Shown: positions 6,148 to 7,318 of the stretch, piece by piece
How positions within the stretch are numbered: position 1 is the first letter of the stretch
Layout: each line of letters begins with the position of its first letter
Assembly: GCA_045531685.1 (NCBI GenBank)
Contig: JAZSEL010000062.1
Location: 1-7,318 of the forward strand
DNA length: 7,318 nucleotides
Reading direction: 5' to 3'
From: RGIG8767 sp045531685
GTDB lineage: Bacteria; Bacillota; Clostridia; Lachnospirales; Lachnospiraceae
The notes under the pieces: model-generated
Databases searched by the model: none
Told to the model about the DNA's origin: nothing
The model's input: the letters and a program-made list of their open reading frames with translations, nothing else
Program-made: the position numbers and the translations under genes

Positions 6148-6176
6148 ATCCTACGGAGCGTAGGCTCCAAATGGAT
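6148..6176 (+). other. Two alternative, mutually exclusive small hairpins
   Basis: CCTACG (6150-6155) pairs with CGTAGG (6159-6164) around GAG. Alternatively GGAGC (6155-6159) pairs with GCTCC (6164-6168) around GTAG. The two stems share bases and cannot coexist. ATCC at 6148-6151 and GGAT at 6173-6176 could close the second form. This resembles a repeat-derived or switch-like element, but there is no T-run and no recognised riboswitch class. Confidence 0.35.
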
Positions 6177-6282
6177 TGAATATGGAGAAATATGATGATT
6201 TTGATGATGTCGAAGAGCTTATTCGATTCATACAAACAGGTAAGCGTTAAATCTTGAATTTGTCGCAAGGGAGTATATATAA

Positions 6283-6561
6283 ATGAATGATAATGTATCG
6301 GAACAGGAAAGAAAAAAATTAAACAAAAAACTTCTAAAGAGAACTTTTGTTAGTGAAATAAAAAGTGGAAAAAAAGAAAAAATGTTAAAGATTGTAATCG
6401 ACTTTGTCTGCTTGTTCATGGCATTTTTTGTAGCAGATTTGATAGTTGAAAGATTGCAAATTGATTTTTGGCTCTTCGATATGCTTATTTCAGTTGTGTT
6501 TGCAATGATAATGCTTTTTGTTTCAGAGATATTCGTTAAGAAAATAAAATGTGAGTTTTAA
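6283..6561 (+). CDS. Small two-TM membrane protein with a charged N terminus
   Basis: A 92-residue protein of unknown function. Residues 1-34 are highly charged (SEQERKKLNKKLLKR, KSGKKEK) and should lie in the cytoplasm. Hydrophobic helices follow at about 37-56 (IVIDFVCLFMAFFVADLIV) and 64-84 (LFDMLISVVFAMIMLFV), with a basic end KKIKCEF. An AAGGGAG site at 6267-6273 precedes the ATG by 9 nt and fixes the start. The next gene, an acetyltransferase, follows closely or overlaps, so the two are probably cotranscribed. The organisation (short charged region plus paired helices) is common among small clostridial membrane proteins with no assigned role. Confidence 0.65.
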   Translation: MNDNVSEQERKKLNKKLLKRTFVSEIKSGKKEKMLKIVIDFVCLFMAFFVADLIVERLQIDFWLFDMLISVVFAMIMLFVSEIFVKKIKCEF

Positions 6562-6588
6562 TTTATGGTGTTTGGTAAATTCTAAGTT

Positions 6589-6596
6589 GGAAGGAG
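6589..6596 (+). promoter_or_regulatory. Ribosome binding site pointing to an ATA start
   Basis: GGAAGGAG is the best SD in the neighbourhood. Eight nucleotides after it comes ATA (6605) in the acetyltransferase frame, where a start codon would be expected. No ATG, GTG or TTG occurs at the right distance in that frame. Confidence 0.55.
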
Positions 6597-6604
6597 TGAT
6601 TATC

Positions 6605-7018
6605 ATAAATCAATATAAAAATCAATTTTATTACACCAACGATAAAAGCATTATAAGATCCTACTATTTGGATGTAGTTCATCTTTTAGAACGGTCCTAT
6701 TGGGCAAATACAAGAGATGAAGAAACTATACGATTATCAATAGAACATTCTTTGTGTTTTGGTATTCTTGATACAAAAAAAGACATTATTATTGCATTTG
6801 CAAGAGTAATAACGGATTATTCAACAATGTATTATGTGACAGATGTTATTGTAGATGAAAGATATAGAAGACAAGGTTTAGGTAAACAATTTATTGAATA
6901 TCTTCTTAGTGATACACACTTAAAAGGCTATGGCTTACTTACAACCAAAGATGCACAAGATTTCTATTCAAAATATGGATTCAAAATTTGCCATGAAGCA
7001 TGTATGTGTAAATTGTAA
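6605..7018 (+). CDS. GNAT family N-acetyltransferase with non-standard start
   Basis: An acetyltransferase of about 137 residues. The core contains SYWANTRDEETIRLSIEHSL, a typical opening of this GNAT subgroup, then CFGILD, IIAFARVITDYSTMYYVTDV, and RYRRQGLGKQFIEYLL, where R-x-x-G-x-G is the acetyl-CoA loop. It ends with FYSKYGFKICHEACMCKL. Substrate is unknown. The start is uncertain. A strong SD (6589-6596) is spaced for ATA at 6605, giving INQYKNQFYYTND, which is how I would expect the family to begin. The frame is also open to a GTG at 6551, but that adds 18 residues (SFNLWCLVNSKLEG...) without an SD and overlaps the previous gene by 11 nt. A GTG at 6596 overlaps the SD itself. Either ATG has mutated to ATA, lowering expression, or a weak alternative start is used. 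Confidence 0.8.
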   Translation: MNQYKNQFYYTNDKSIIRSYYLDVVHLLERSYWANTRDEETIRLSIEHSLCFGILDTKKDIIIAFARVITDYSTMYYVTDVIVDERYRRQGLGKQFIEYLLSDTHLKGYGLLTTKDAQDFYSKYGFKICHEACMCKL

Positions 7019-7040
7019 TTTGTTGGAAAAAGCAGGATGG

Positions 7041-7157
7041 GTGCTGGTAAACAAGATAAGTGGAGGTAGTAAACAAATGAAGCAGATAGAAGAAAATCCT
7101 ATTGTAGCACTTGTAGGGGAGTGGTTTACTGCAGATGGAAAAGGGTATGAATTTTAA
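7041..7157 (+). pseudogene. Internal fragment of a PPOX-like flavin-binding protein
   Basis: The frame reads VLVNKISGGSKQMKQIEENP followed by IVALVGEWFTADGKGYEF and two stops (TAA TAG). The pattern 'x-Q-I-E-x-N-P-x-V-A-x-x-G-E-W-F-T-A-x-G' matches the middle of pyridoxamine 5'-phosphate oxidase-like proteins, which bind FMN through a split-barrel fold and normally have about 120-150 residues. Both the N-terminal strands and the C-terminal half are missing. GGAGG at about 7061-7065 lies before an ATG at 7077 that could express a 26-aa peptide, but such a piece cannot fold as a PPOX domain. It sits 22 nt after the acetyltransferase and 23 nt before the QueG-like gene. I read it as a deletion remnant; family assignment is from a short stretch. 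Confidence 0.55.
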
Positions 7158-7180
7158 TAGGGAAGGAATAAAATGGAGAT

Positions 7181-7318
7181 ATGGAAAAATACATTAAAAA
7201 AGTAGCGCTTCAATATGGAGCAGATGTATGCGGAATTGGAAGTATAGACAGATTTGAGAATGCCCCGGAGGGTTTTTCGCCTTTGGATTTATATAGTAAA
7301 TGCAAGTCGGTTATTGCC
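7181..7318 (+). CDS. QueG-like iron-sulfur protein, N-terminal part (runs off window)
   Basis: The first 46 codons of a gene cut by the window edge. The peptide MEKYIKKVALQYGADVCGIG, then SIDRFENAPEGFSPLDLYSK and CKSVIA, matches the start of epoxyqueuosine reductase-like proteins (the 'GADxxGIxxxDRFxxAPEGFxPxD...AKSVI' pattern). Those proteins carry a cobalamin-binding or degenerate N-terminal domain followed by two 4Fe-4S clusters. The iron-sulfur motifs lie beyond the window, so I cannot tell true QueG (last step of queuosine synthesis in tRNA) from the many clostridial paralogues of unknown role; the paralogues are more likely given the APEGF motif. The ATG at 7181 lies 12 nt after AAGGAA; an ATG at 7173 in another frame closes after 10 codons. 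Confidence 0.75.
   Translation, partial: MEKYIKKVALQYGADVCGIGSIDRFENAPEGFSPLDLYSKCKSVIA

Noticed and set aside
6182..6250. 22-aa ORF MEKYDDFDDVEELIRFIQTG...
   Set aside because: Only a weak TGGA in front, very short, and no recognised family. It could be the tail of a lost gene, but nothing upstream is in frame past a TAG at 6161.

Overview
The window is AT-rich and comes from a Gram-positive anaerobe of the Clostridia, most plausibly Lachnospiraceae or a close relative. The support is indirect: strong GGAGG-type Shine-Dalgarno (SD) sites before nearly every gene, every gene on the + strand, and protein types common in that group (C-GCAxxG-C-C redox protein, STAS-like/ABM fusion, DUF6487-like zinc ribbon, QueG-like iron-sulfur protein). 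No rRNA, tRNA, CRISPR array, transposase or integrase was found.

Layout: (1) 1-1087: a small membrane protein, a cysteine-rich C-GCAxxG-C-C protein and a second small membrane protein. (2) 1152-1829: a two-domain protein with an N-terminal STAS-like module and a C-terminal ABM (putative quinol monooxygenase) module. (3) 1830-2206: no intact gene; it holds a decayed membrane-anchored reading frame with three in-frame stops. (4) 2207-3742: an orphan six-TM methyl-accepting chemotaxis protein without HAMP or an extracytoplasmic sensor domain. (5) 3743-5081: a candidate promoter, a small zinc-ribbon protein, a 55-aa membrane protein with a GTG start, a GNAT acetyltransferase frameshifted in an A9 tract, and a possible 44-aa lysine-rich ORF. 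(6) 5082-6080: an APH/choline-kinase-type phosphotransferase, followed by a 20-bp hairpin whose only non-Watson-Crick pairs are G-U. (7) 6283-7318: a two-TM protein, a second GNAT whose best SD points to an ATA codon, a remnant of a flavin-binding PPOX-like protein, and the start of a QueG-like iron-sulfur protein that runs off the window.

The genes do not form one recognisable pathway. They look like a run of small, separately translated accessory genes (acetyltransferases, small-molecule kinase, redox proteins, short membrane proteins) undergoing decay. At least two loci are clearly damaged (1932-2180 and 7041-7157), one is frameshifted at a slippery tract (4794-4802), and one has an apparently lost start codon (6605). 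I do not see convincing evidence of a new multi-gene system. The observations most worth testing are the A9 frameshift, the G-U-rich hairpin, the ATA start and the unannotated short proteins.
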